A stretch of 64,000 bases of DNA from JALOAT01 sp041687015 (GTDB lineage: Bacteria > Pseudomonadota > Gammaproteobacteria > Thiohalomonadales > Thiohalomonadaceae). Shown here piece by piece: positions 16,502-23,970 of this stretch. The notes below the pieces were generated by a model that was not told where the DNA came from, searched no databases, and saw only the letters and a program-made list of their open reading frames with translations. Position numbers and translations under genes: made by a program. Where the stretch lies: the NCBI GenBank assembly GCA_041687015.1, contig JAWLCT010000001.1, forward strand, positions 62,001 through 126,000, given 5' to 3'. How positions within the stretch are numbered: the first letter of the stretch is position 1; the number at the start of each line of letters is the position of its first letter.

Positions 16502-17848
16502 TCAAATGCCGTAGGCCTTGCGCAACAGGCACATGGGATGGGTGGGCTCGCGACCATCGCCGAGGCCGTGGCCAATGTGCTGGCCGGCCATGGGGCAGTC
16601 GCTGCCATAGTGATCGGGTTCGCTGCGCCGCACACGCTCGACCACCGGACGGCCGATCTTCATGGCGTTGGCGTGAAATTCACGTTTCACCGCATAGGTA
16701 CCGTCATGCCCCGAACAGCGTTCAATGGGCTCCACGGTGGTGTCGGGTATCAGCGCGAGGATGTCGCGGGTCTTCAGTCCCAGGTTTTGCACGCGCAAGT
16801 GGCAGGCCACGTGGTAGGCCACCTTACCGAGCGCGTGGCGGAAATCCGTGCGCAAACGCCCGGCCTTGTGGCGCAGGGCCAGGTACTCGAAGGGATCGAA
16901 CACCCGCGCAGCCACCTGCTGCACGCGCTCATCGTCGGGGAACAGCAGCGGCAGTTCCTGCTTGAACATCAGGGCGCAGGACGGCACGGGCATGACAATG
17001 TCGAAGCCCTGCTCGACCTGGGCCGCCAGCGCAGGAATGTTCGCGTCCTTCGCCGCCTCCACCGCGTCCAAGTCGCCCAACTCCAGCTTGGGCATGCCGC
17101 AACAGCGCTCCTTCGGCACCAGGCTGACGGGAATGCCGTTGTGCGCAAACACCGCCACCAGATCCACACCGATTTCCGGCGCGTTGTAATTACCGTAACA
17201 GGTGGCGAACAGCGCCACCTTGCCGGTGGTGGCCTCGGTCGGCTGCGGTGCGGTGGCGGTTGTGTCGCCCTTTGCCAGGCGCTTGCGCAGCGGCCGCCCG
17301 TGATAGGCCGGCAGCGGCGCCTTGGCGTGGACGCCCAGCACCGTCTCCATGGCCCTGCGCAGCGGTGCGTTGCGGTTGACCGCGTTGACGGTCTGCGCCA
17401 CCACGGGAATGCCGGCAAGCTTGCCAAGGGTATCGGTGGAGGTGAGCAAGCGATCCCGCCATTTCACCTGGCCGCTGCGGAATTTCACCGCCTTGGCGCG
17501 CAGCATCAGGTGGGGAAAATCGATGGTCCATTCGTGCGGCGGCACATAGGGACATTTGGTCATATAGCAGAGGTCGCACAGATAGCACTGGTCGACCACT
17601 TTCCAGTAATCCCCTTTGGCCACGCCGTCCACCTCCAGACTGTCGGAGGCGTCGACCAAATCGAATAACGTGGGAAAGCTCTGGCACAGGCTGACGCAAC
17701 GCCGACAGCCGTGGCACACGTCGAACACCCGCTCCATTTCCGTCAACAGCGCCGCTTCGTCGTGGAACGACGGGTCCTTCCAGTTGAGCGCGTGGCGCGT
17801 CGGTGCATCAAGGCTGCCTTCACGCCGCGGTTCGGTGGGAGATGTCAT
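16502..17848 (-). CDS. Heterodisulfide reductase-related Fe-S oxidoreductase (GlpC/CCG type)
   Basis: A 448-residue cytoplasmic protein with two 4Fe-4S motifs near the N-terminus (CHGCRRCVSLC and CYLCDLCYMTKCP, about residues 45-100). Two CCG-type cysteine-rich segments follow (ATCYGNYNAPEIG with ERCCGMPKLELGD, and HVACHLRVQN with ERCSGHDGTY). This is the GlpC/HdrB-like layout. The ATG at 17848 gives the N-terminus MTSPTEPRREG. It lies between rubrerythrin and DUF3501 and may pass electrons to the rubrerythrin; that role is inferred from the conserved gene cluster, not from specific residues. Confidence 0.88.
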   Translation of the reverse strand: MTSPTEPRREGSLDAPTRHALNWKDPSFHDEAALLTEMERVFDVCHGCRRCVSLCQSFPTLFDLVDASDSLEVDGVAKGDYWKVVDQCYLCDLCYMTKCPYVPPHEWTIDFPHLMLRAKAVKFRSGQVKWRDRLLTSTDTLGKLAGIPVVAQTVNAVNRNAPLRRAMETVLGVHAKAPLPAYHGRPLRKRLAKGDTTATAPQPTEATTGKVALFATCYGNYNAPEIGVDLVAVFAHNGIPVSLVPKERCCGMPKLELGDLDAVEAAKDANIPALAAQVEQGFDIVMPVPSCALMFKQELPLLFPDDERVQQVAARVFDPFEYLALRHKAGRLRTDFRHALGKVAYHVACHLRVQNLGLKTRDILALIPDTTVEPIERCSGHDGTYAVKREFHANAMKIGRPVVERVRRSEPDHYGSDCPMAGQHIGHGLGDGREPTHPMCLLRKAYGI

Positions 17849-17905
17849 GGGACGTTTTCCGCGCGGAGGCTGCCGGGGCGGCATGCCCCGGCAGCGGTGT
17901 TCGCA

Positions 17906-18322
17906 TCAGCCCAGGGTATCGAGCGCCTTCTGGAAGCGGTTGGCGTGGGAACGCTCCGCCTTGGCAAGGGTCTCGAACCAGTCGGCGATTTCATCGAAGC
18001 CCTCGCTGCGTGCGGTCTTGGCCATGCCCGGGTACATGTCGGTGTACTCGTGGGTCTCGCCCGCAATGGCGCACTTGAGGTTGGAGGCCGTGTCGCCGAA
18101 CTCCAGACCGGTGGCCGGGTCGCCACACTGTTCCATGTATTCGAGATGGCCATGGGCGTGGCCGGTTTCACCTTCCGCAGTGGAACGGAATACAGTGGCC
18201 ACGTCGTTGTAGCCTTCCACGTCCGCCTTGGCGGCGAAGTACAGGTAACGACGGTTGGCCTGGGACTCGCCGGCGAAGGCCTGCTTCAGGTTTTCCTCGG
18301 TTCTTGTGCCTTTCAATTGCAT
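17906..18322 (-). CDS. Rubrerythrin (ferritin-like, no rubredoxin domain)
   Basis: A 138-residue rubrerythrin-family diiron protein. Ligand positions are visible as Glu19 (AFAGESQANRRY), Glu50/Glu52 with His55 (TAEGETGHAHGH), Glu89 (IAGETHEYTDMY) and Glu123/His126 (KAERSHANRF). The C-terminal rubredoxin domain of classical rubrerythrin is missing, so an outside electron donor is needed, perhaps the neighbouring Fe-S protein. The ATG at 18322 follows a GGAGAT ribosome site. Its upstream region carries a small palindrome at 18374-18386. Peroxide reduction is the expected activity. Confidence 0.92.
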   Translation of the reverse strand: MQLKGTRTEENLKQAFAGESQANRRYLYFAAKADVEGYNDVATVFRSTAEGETGHAHGHLEYMEQCGDPATGLEFGDTASNLKCAIAGETHEYTDMYPGMAKTARSEGFDEIADWFETLAKAERSHANRFQKALDTLG

Positions 18323-18373
18323 CGCGATCTCCTTTCGTCTCACACCCGTACCCGTTTGGTACGTGTCAGAACA

Positions 18374-18386
18374 TAGACCGTGTCTA
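18374..18386. promoter_or_regulatory. Palindrome upstream of rubrerythrin, candidate operator
   Basis: TAGAC-CGT-GTCTA is symmetric and lies about 52-64 bases before the rubrerythrin start, where a promoter is expected. It does not match the NsrR box at 19051. It may bind another regulator; the call rests on symmetry and position only. Confidence 0.35.
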
Positions 18387-18547
18387 AATCTGCTGCAATG
18401 AAGGCGAAGGGACGGACCGTCGCGCAGCAAGCACGCGGCATCACGCGCAAAGCCGCCCGAAGCTAACCAGCCTGTGGATACCGGCCCGACATCATGGGTC
18501 GGGAGGATAAGCCCGTCGGCTGGCAAAACCAGGCATCTATCAGGAAT

Positions 18548-18979
18548 TTAAATCGATGTTATGCCGTGAAGACGCGCTTTTCCCTGCGGGATGATGTCCG
18601 CCAGCGTGTAGCCATCGAGGGTCTCGAGAAAGCTGTGGGTGGCCGCCTGCAGGGCGCCCTGCAGACCGCACGCGGGAAACAGCGCGCAACGGTTGGTCTG
18701 CGCGTTGAAGCACTCCACCATGTGGAAGTGCGGCTCGAAATCCCGCAGCACCTGACCCACATTGATCGCCGTCGTGGGCCTCGCCAGGGCCAGCCCACCC
18801 TGCTTGCCCCGCGTGGTGGAGACGTAACCGAGTGTCGCCAGCCGGTGCACCACCTTGCGCAGGTGGTCCAGGGAAATGCCGAAGTACTCAGCGACCTGCG
18901 CAATGGTCGTTTTCTCCTGACGGACAGCCAGCAGGATCAAGACCCGCAGCGCGTAGTCGCTGTGTTGGGTGATGTGCAT
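18548..18979 (-). CDS. nsrR: NsrR, nitric-oxide-sensing Rrf2 repressor
   Basis: A 143-residue Rrf2-family winged-helix regulator. The N-terminus MHITQHSDYALRVLI carries Asp8, an Fe-S ligand in characterised NsrR. The DNA-binding helix region TIAQVAEYFGISLDHLRKVVHRL and GKQGGLALARP follow. Three cysteines, Cys90, Cys98 and Cys104, sit in the cluster loop. Asp8, the three cysteines and the adjacent NsrR-type operator favour NsrR over IscR. It reads away from a divergent membrane protein gene; the operator at 19051-19073 lies 72 bases before its start and should give autoregulation. NO nitrosylates the 4Fe-4S cluster and releases repression in known members. Confidence 0.88.
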   Translation of the reverse strand: MHITQHSDYALRVLILLAVRQEKTTIAQVAEYFGISLDHLRKVVHRLATLGYVSTTRGKQGGLALARPTTAINVGQVLRDFEPHFHMVECFNAQTNRCALFPACGLQGALQAATHSFLETLDGYTLADIIPQGKARLHGITSI

Positions 18980-19045
18980 GGGTTTTTCCCCGTTGTGATC
19001 ATGGGATCTCTTCCAACGGCCAAATGCTTGACAACGCTCCTCGGG

Positions 19046-19073
19046 ATTATAAGATGCATGTGAAATACATCTT
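19046..19073. promoter_or_regulatory. NsrR operator between nsrR and a membrane protein gene
   Basis: AAGATGCAT and ATACATCTT form a nearly perfect inverted repeat around five bases (19051-19073), matching the NsrR consensus of AAGATGYAT half-sites. A perfect TATAAT on the minus strand (19046-19051) touches its edge, so bound NsrR would block the nsrR promoter. The other end lies 31 bases before the ATG at 19104. Confidence 0.88.
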
Positions 19074-19103
19074 TAATAATACCGACAGAAAGCGGGGACG
19101 TAC

Positions 19104-19613
19104 ATGTTGGCCAGCAGCGACGCCGATGAGCTCAAGAAGGCACAGGCTCCCCATGAGCTGTTCCTTTTCAATCTGATCTTCAATCACGTTTTCCTGTTCA
19201 TCGTCACCATCAGCGCCCCCTCGCTGCAGTTCCTGGTGCTCATCGTACCCTGGCTGTCGGTGAGCATCGTGGCCTACACCCTGATCGCCAGTGCGCGCGC
19301 CGGCCGCTCCGCGACACCTTACGTGCAGTGCCATTGGCGGCTGGCAGCCCGCCGCAGCCTGCTGCTCGTGGGGGTATGGCTGCTGGCGGCCCTGGTCATC
19401 GGCGCGGTCCTGGTGGCCGCGGGCGGTGTACCCGGTCCTTGGCATTATGCGGTAGGCAGCCTGGTGTTCATCCCCACCATGTTGCTCATGCTGGTACTCA
19501 TCCTGCTGGAATCCGAGGCACTGCAACACGCGCGCGCCGGCACCCTGCCCCGCCGGGCCCGGCGCCGCTGCCTGCTGCACCTGCCTGCCGTCGCCGCAAC
19601 CCCCGGAAATTGA
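19104..19613 (+). CDS. Hypothetical four-helix membrane protein under NsrR control
   Basis: A 169-residue membrane protein with four predicted helices (about residues 20-40, 43-64, 84-107 and 115-138), a short N-terminal cytoplasmic part and an Arg-rich C-terminus. No metal-binding or catalytic motif is obvious; His17 and His29 at the first helix and His77 before the third are candidates. I do not recognise a family. The NsrR box 31 bases before its ATG predicts induction by NO. A TusE/DsrC-like gene follows after 21 bases in the same transcript. It may be an NO-response membrane component, for example of electron transfer to the TusE-like partner, but that is inference. Confidence 0.7.
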   Translation: MLASSDADELKKAQAPHELFLFNLIFNHVFLFIVTISAPSLQFLVLIVPWLSVSIVAYTLIASARAGRSATPYVQCHWRLAARRSLLLVGVWLLAALVIGAVLVAAGGVPGPWHYAVGSLVFIPTMLLMLVLILLESEALQHARAGTLPRRARRRCLLHLPAVAATPGN

Positions 19614-19634
19614 ACCGACGTGGAGGACACTGCC

Positions 19635-19973
19635 ATGTTGCTGAACGTGGACGGAATGACCGTTGAGCTGGACAACGAAGGCTATCTCGTCCAGCCCGAT
19701 GACTGGAATCGCGCCGTGGCGACGGAGCTCGCCGCCAACGAGAACCTGTCCCTGACCGACGATCACTGGGGCGTGCTGGATTTCATGCGCGGCTATTACG
19801 ACGAACACCAGATCGCCGCCGATGCGCGCTTCGTCATCAAACACCTGGCCGATGCCATGGGATACGGAGCCGAGGCCCGCCGCCGCCTGTTCGAGCTGTT
19901 CCCCTACGGCTATGTGCAACAGGCCTGCAAGATAGCCGGCATGCGGCGTCCGCGCGCCTGGAGCACCGGCTGA
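19635..19973 (+). CDS. DsrC/TusE-like protein lacking the C-terminal cysteine
   Basis: A 112-residue DsrC/TusE-family paralogue with LAANENLSLTDDHWGVLDFMRGYY and the FELFPYGYVQQACKIAGM arm. It keeps the inner arm cysteine (CysB position, Cys98) but the penultimate cysteine that carries sulfur in the family (position 109) is Trp, in a tail RRPRAWSTG. The gene at 4220 shows the opposite pattern at the same numbering. The ATG at 19635 follows GGAGG by 8 bases; a GTG at 19620 is less likely. It is the second gene of the NsrR-boxed operon. Loss of CysA should abolish normal sulfur transfer, so a regulatory, decoy or redox role is possible. Confidence 0.8.
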   Translation: MLLNVDGMTVELDNEGYLVQPDDWNRAVATELAANENLSLTDDHWGVLDFMRGYYDEHQIAADARFVIKHLADAMGYGAEARRRLFELFPYGYVQQACKIAGMRRPRAWSTG

Positions 19974-19999
19974 CCGCCCAGCGCACCTGGTCCCCACCG

Positions 20000-20025
20000 C
20001 CCGCCCCGGCGCTCGCCGGGGCGGG
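20000..20025 (+). terminator. Strong GC hairpin after the NsrR-boxed operon
   Basis: A perfect 11-base-pair stem (CCCGCCCCGGC and its complement) with a four-base loop lies 27 bases after the stop at 19973. It probably ends the transcript, but there is no T-run. Confidence 0.55.
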
Positions 20026-20161
20026 TGCTCCCGAGGATGCTCCTGCCTTGCCACTGGGGCGGCGATACCTGAACATCTCCCCCTGCTCACCGCACCTCAC
20101 GCTTTTTGCTACCATGCGCGCCCTCAAAAGGCCCCCTTCGGGGCAATGGGGTAAGCGCCGA

Positions 20162-20791
20162 ATGCTGTCTTCAACCTGGTTCTATGTGTTCGACCTGTTC
20201 GGCGTCGCCGTCTTCGCCATCGCGGGCGCGCTCACGGCCGGTCGCAAGGGCATGGACCTGTTCGGCGTGCTGGTGGTGGCGCTGGTCACGGCCCTGGGCG
20301 GTGGCACCCTGCGCGACATCATCCTGGGCCATCATCCGGTGAGCTGGATCCGCGACGATACCTACATCCTGGTGGCCTGCCTGGCCGCCCTCGGTACCGT
20401 GCTGTGGGTGCGCTTCACCCGGCCCTTGCCGGAGACCTGGCTGCTGGTCGCCGATGCGTTCGGCCTGGCCGTATTCACGGTCATCGGCACCGAAGTGGCC
20501 CTGCAACACCAGACACCCATTTCCACCGCCATCATCATGGGCGCCATGACCGGCGTGGCGGGTGGCGTCATCCGCGACATCATCTGCAATGAAATCCCGC
20601 TGATCTTCCACAGGGAAATCTACGCCACGGCCTGCCTGTCGGGAGCCCTGTGCCTGGTGTTGATAAAGCCGATGGGCATGCCCCACGGCCTGGATACGGC
20701 GTTCGCCATGCTGACGGTGCTCGTCATTCGCCTTGCCGCCATACGCTGGCATCTGGCGTTGCCGCGCTTTCAGCTCCTCAACGACGCCTAA
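20162..20791 (+). CDS. TRIC (YicG/UPF0126) cation channel family protein
   Basis: A 209-residue membrane protein of the UPF0126/TRIC family with two homologous three-helix repeats. The first repeat has FDLFGVAVFAIAGALTAGRKGMDLFG and LGGGTLRDIILG. The second has ADAFGLAVFTVIGT and TGVAGGVIRDIICNE. Bacterial members form trimeric cation-selective channels and some are suspected glycine or organic-acid channels. The ATG at 20162 starts just before the first repeat. It is downstream of the hairpin at 20000, so probably a separate transcript. Confidence 0.9.
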   Translation: MLSSTWFYVFDLFGVAVFAIAGALTAGRKGMDLFGVLVVALVTALGGGTLRDIILGHHPVSWIRDDTYILVACLAALGTVLWVRFTRPLPETWLLVADAFGLAVFTVIGTEVALQHQTPISTAIIMGAMTGVAGGVIRDIICNEIPLIFHREIYATACLSGALCLVLIKPMGMPHGLDTAFAMLTVLVIRLAAIRWHLALPRFQLLNDA

Positions 20792-20940
20792 GCATCGCCT
20801 GAAACGGCGCAACGCAGCGCCACGGCCTCGCGCCTCTGCCTCCGATTTTCACAATGGGAGCGGGATCACATCGGCTTGCTGTCACAACGGCGTCATCCCG
20901 CTATGCTCCACTCGGTTCGTCGCCAGGGAACGAAAACAAC

Positions 20941-21606
20941 ATGAGCGGATCCGAACGCGAAATTGAAGAACTTATCCTGAAGGAAAGCATCGTCAGTGCC
21001 ACCGGACTGCGCCCCGATTCCGTGCAAGTGGGCATCAAAGGCGATCCCTCGCTGCGCGAAACGGCGGCCGTTCGCCCCAAGTACCGCAACGTGATGGATG
21101 ACATTTTCGGCCAGATTGCACCACGTCTGGCGGATTTGCTACTGACCCGCGGCACCTACCGCATCTACATCGGCTTCAACAGCGCCGAGGTGCGTACCAC
21201 GTCGATTTTCGATCCTCTGCGCGAGGAAACCCATGCGGCGGAGCGGTTCGTGGACGAGGAGTACGTGGATCGCCACTTTCCCTCATTGCCTTTCGAAGAG
21301 AAGGTTCAGGCTATGCGCGACATCTATACGAGGCTGATGGAAAGCCGCCTCTACTCACGCCTGCCCGGCTACTGGCGGAGCATTTTTGAAAAGCGCCACG
21401 CCTCCTGGCGACCGATGGAAAAGGAGCGCATCCCGGCAATCCTCTCCACCCTGAAGGTGCTGCGTGACATGCCGGATTATTACCTGCGCAGCGCCACCCT
21501 GTGCATCGTGCAGGACCTGATCCGCATGCAGTTCAACTGCGACGGCACACAACTGGTGCACGCGGGCAATTACGCAAAATTCCTCGAGGAAAACTTCGGC
21601 ACCTGA
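20941..21606 (+). CDS. Hypothetical soluble protein, 221 residues
   Basis: A 221-residue protein without signal or membrane segments, rich in charged and aromatic residues and predicted mostly helical in its C-terminal half (RDIYTRLMESRLYSRLPGYWRSIFEKRH). The N-terminal part has possible strands (TYRIYIGFNSAEV). I do not recognise a family. The ATG at 20941 opens MSGSEREIEELILKES; no strong ribosome site is seen. It stands alone between the TRIC gene and a convergent lipoprotein gene. Confidence 0.65.
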   Translation: MSGSEREIEELILKESIVSATGLRPDSVQVGIKGDPSLRETAAVRPKYRNVMDDIFGQIAPRLADLLLTRGTYRIYIGFNSAEVRTTSIFDPLREETHAAERFVDEEYVDRHFPSLPFEEKVQAMRDIYTRLMESRLYSRLPGYWRSIFEKRHASWRPMEKERIPAILSTLKVLRDMPDYYLRSATLCIVQDLIRMQFNCDGTQLVHAGNYAKFLEENFGT

Positions 21607-21733
21607 ATGCCTCCCAGCCACGCAACACCTGAAGGGACAGTCCACAATCCTGACATGCATTGCGTGGCGATTTTGGCGCCTTGGCGAGAGTCCATGGTTT
21701 CAAACGGTTCGAAAGGCGTGCATCAGCGCGCCA

Positions 21734-21764
21734 CGAAAAAAGGGGATGACCCCGTCATCCCCTT
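21734..21764 (-). terminator. Intrinsic terminator of the DUF4156 lipoprotein gene
   Basis: AAGGGGATGAC and GTCATCCCCTT form a perfect 11-base-pair stem with a CCC loop (21740-21764). On the minus strand it is followed by a run of Ts (21735-21740). It ends the gene at 21794-22111. Confidence 0.85.
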
Positions 21765-21793
21765 CCTGCGAAGCCCGCGTTCGTTTACTTCCC

Positions 21794-22111
21794 CTATTGC
21801 GGCATGCACCGATAGACGGCAAAGGTCTGCTTGCCGTCCTGCGCGGGCGTGATCGGCACCACGGTATCGCCTTTCAGGTCCACCGCACTGTTGCGGGCCA
21901 GCATGTTCAGCTCGTTTTGCACATCTTCCGGGTGACGCTGGATACCCGCCACCTTGGCCGCCAGGGATACGGTGGTCTTGCCAACCACCTGACACTTGGT
22001 GACGTCAGCGGCACTGAGCAGCCGCACTTTCTCGCCTTCCGGTGTCAGTTCCACCCAGGTGCAGGCGGACACTGCCACCGCTGTCAGCAAGAGCATGGTC
22101 GTGCGCCACAT
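21794..22111 (-). CDS. DUF4156-type outer-membrane lipoprotein
   Basis: A 105-residue lipoprotein: MWRTTMLLLTAVAVSAC has a signal with a lipobox at Cys17. The mature part matches the DUF4156 pattern, with LTPEGEKVRLLSAADVTKCQVVGKTTVSL near the start, ELNMLARNSAVDLKGDTVVPI in the middle, and a C-terminal cysteine (YRCMPQ). Cys at KCQV and YRC may form a disulfide as in RcsF-like folds. The ATG at 22111 has a GGGAGG ribosome site 6 bases upstream. The function is unknown. A clear terminator follows. Confidence 0.75.
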   Translation of the reverse strand: MWRTTMLLLTAVAVSACTWVELTPEGEKVRLLSAADVTKCQVVGKTTVSLAAKVAGIQRHPEDVQNELNMLARNSAVDLKGDTVVPITPAQDGKQTFAVYRCMPQ

Positions 22112-22212
22112 GGAATACCTCCCGTGAATCTCCTCGTCCGTCGGCACATTCTGCCATCGCCTGCGAGCGGTGACGTCCCGCTCGCTGCGGTTTTGTTAGC
22201 TGGCGCGCAATT

Positions 22213-23514
22213 TCAGAGCGCCCTGGCGCCGTGCGCCAAGGCGAAGGAATCTGCAACGATGTTGCGGTACCAGGATCGCGCGAACATCGCTTCGTCCTCT
22301 CGAAACCGGCGGGGTTTCTCCAACGGACTGGTGCCCCCCGCGCCTGCCACGGCCACGATACCTGCCTCCGTGACGCGGTAAACGCCGGCAACGGATATCG
22401 CGTAGTCCTCCGCGAGCAGGCTGTAACAGGTGTTGAGGAATGAGGGCTCCGGCAGGCTTCCGCCTTCCAGCGCCACAGCGATGGCTGCGGCGCAGGCCTT
22501 GGCCTCGTTATTGGCGGCATAGGCGGACTTGGGCAAGGGGCTCGCCTGACTGGCATCACCAATCACGTGCACGTCAGCAAGACGGGTGCTCTCGAACGTG
22601 CGCGGGTTGACCGGACACCAGCCGCTCTGGTCTGCCAAGCCGGCGCGGACAGCAAGCCTGCCCGCCCGCTGCGGCGGAATCAGGTTGATCACGTCGCCCT
22701 TGTGCGTGAACCCCATCTCAGTCACCAGGGTGTGCGTTTTCGGGTCAAGGCGCGCCACCTTGCCCTCCGCACCGGACACCCGTTCCACGTAACCGGGATA
22801 GAGCTGTGCCCAGCCTTCCTGAAACAGTGCCTGCTTGGGAAAGCTGTCCTTGGCATCGAGGATCAGCACTTTCGAGCGCGGCTTCTCGCGCTGCAGGTAA
22901 TCGGCTATCAATCCGGCCCGTTCGTAGGGGCCGGGTGGGCAGCGATAGGGATTTTCCGGCACGCTGATGATCACCACGCCGCCGTTGCGCATGGCTTGTA
23001 ACTGGCGGCGCAGCAACAGGGTTTGTTCACCAGCACGCCAGGCATGGGGGACCGATTGGGCCACCTCGGGACTGTAACCTTCGATGGCGTCGTAGCGAAA
23101 CTCGATGCCGGGCGCCACCACCAGGCGGTCATAGCCAAGCCGGGCACCGCTCCCCAGGCGGACTTCATGCCGCTGGACGTTGATGTCTTCGGCACGCTCA
23201 TGTACGACCGCGACGCCGAGCTGCGCGAGGCCTTCGTAGCCCACGGTGATGCTGTCCATGTCACGCAGGCCGGCAATCACCGTATTACTGAACGGGCAGG
23301 TGACGAATCGCCGTTTGGGTTCGACCAGCGTGACGTCCAGGCCGGGCGCAAAACGCTTGAGGTAGCGCGCACAGGTGGCGCCGCCAAACCCGCCTCCCAC
23401 GATCACCACACGATGATCGGCACGACTGCCATTGGCTGACATATCGGCACATCCTGCCATGGTCAGCACACCGGCGGCCCCGAGGCCCTGTACGAAACGG
23501 CGGCGTGTAAGCAT
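22213..23514 (-). CDS. fccB: Flavocytochrome c sulfide dehydrogenase, flavoprotein subunit
   Basis: A 433-residue FAD-dependent sulfide dehydrogenase subunit. The N-terminus LTRRRFVQGLGAAGVLTMAGC is a twin-arginine signal. FAD-binding VVIVGGGFGGATCARYLKR follows near residue 35, and VTCPFSNTVIAG carries one redox cysteine. Later GDASQASPLPKSAYAANNEAK is the FAD/GD region and FLNTCYSLL gives a conserved C-terminal cysteine. It oxidises sulfide to sulfur or polysulfide in the periplasm. The ATG at 23514 has a purine-rich ribosome site; a TTG at 23532 overlapping the upstream stop is an alternative. Its partner cytochrome is directly upstream. Confidence 0.92.
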   Translation of the reverse strand: MLTRRRFVQGLGAAGVLTMAGCADMSANGSRADHRVVIVGGGFGGATCARYLKRFAPGLDVTLVEPKRRFVTCPFSNTVIAGLRDMDSITVGYEGLAQLGVAVVHERAEDINVQRHEVRLGSGARLGYDRLVVAPGIEFRYDAIEGYSPEVAQSVPHAWRAGEQTLLLRRQLQAMRNGGVVIISVPENPYRCPPGPYERAGLIADYLQREKPRSKVLILDAKDSFPKQALFQEGWAQLYPGYVERVSGAEGKVARLDPKTHTLVTEMGFTHKGDVINLIPPQRAGRLAVRAGLADQSGWCPVNPRTFESTRLADVHVIGDASQASPLPKSAYAANNEAKACAAAIAVALEGGSLPEPSFLNTCYSLLAEDYAISVAGVYRVTEAGIVAVAGAGGTSPLEKPRRFREDEAMFARSWYRNIVADSFALAHGARAL

Positions 23515-23528
23515 CCCTTCCTCTCCGC

Positions 23529-23816
23529 TCAATGCCCACTGCCGAGGTAATCGGCAATCAGGCGAATTTCGCGTTCGGTATAGCCGCGTGCGATGCGCGT
23601 CATGATGGTGGCGCGGGCGTCGTCATCCTGGAAATCAGTCATTTTCACGCGGATTTCCTGCGCATCGGCATCGAGCGCGGGAATATTGCCCTGGCCCGTG
23701 CCATCGGTGCCGTGGCACGCGAAGCAGGCACTTGCGAGTAGCTCGCCAGGGTTCACTTCCGAACGGATCGGCATGGCAAAGGCGAGGCAAGCAAACATGA
23801 ACCAGATGCGTTCCAT
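23529..23816 (-). CDS. fccA: Periplasmic cytochrome c, electron acceptor of FccB
   Basis: A 95-residue class I cytochrome c with a signal peptide (MERIWFMFACLAFAMPIRS) and one heme site, CFACH, near residue 31. It is small compared with diheme FccA, so it corresponds to the monoheme form. The Met ligand is probably in VKMTDF. The ATG at 23816 follows GGAGGT by 7 bases. It is directly before fccB, within an operon of two genes that should transfer electrons from sulfide to the respiratory chain. Confidence 0.85.
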   Translation of the reverse strand: MERIWFMFACLAFAMPIRSEVNPGELLASACFACHGTDGTGQGNIPALDADAQEIRVKMTDFQDDDARATIMTRIARGYTEREIRLIADYLGSGH

Positions 23817-23970
23817 GGCATCCACCTCCGAGGATTCCGGGTGCCGACGGGATTCGCCACGAGCGACGCGCCATCCCGTGCGCCAATGACGCTGCGGAAT
23901 CAGCGCCGCCCAAATCTATACAGGAACATGACCGGAGTGACAACCGATCGGCAGTGCATTCGCTATCGGC

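Noticed and set aside
16337..17668. 443-codon plus-strand frame opposite the Fe-S oxidoreductase
   Set aside because: The opposite strand encodes conserved 4Fe-4S and CCG motifs; the plus-strand product is biased and unrecognisable.
19028..19053. Plus-strand sigma-70 promoter TTGACA with TATAAG before the NsrR-boxed operon
   Set aside because: The spacer would be only 14 bases; the operon promoter must be placed differently, so only the operator and the minus-strand TATAAT are reported.
9763..20025. GC hairpins as confirmed intrinsic terminators at 4561, 9763 and 20000
   Set aside because: They lack the T-run needed for a firm call; they are reported with moderate confidence only.
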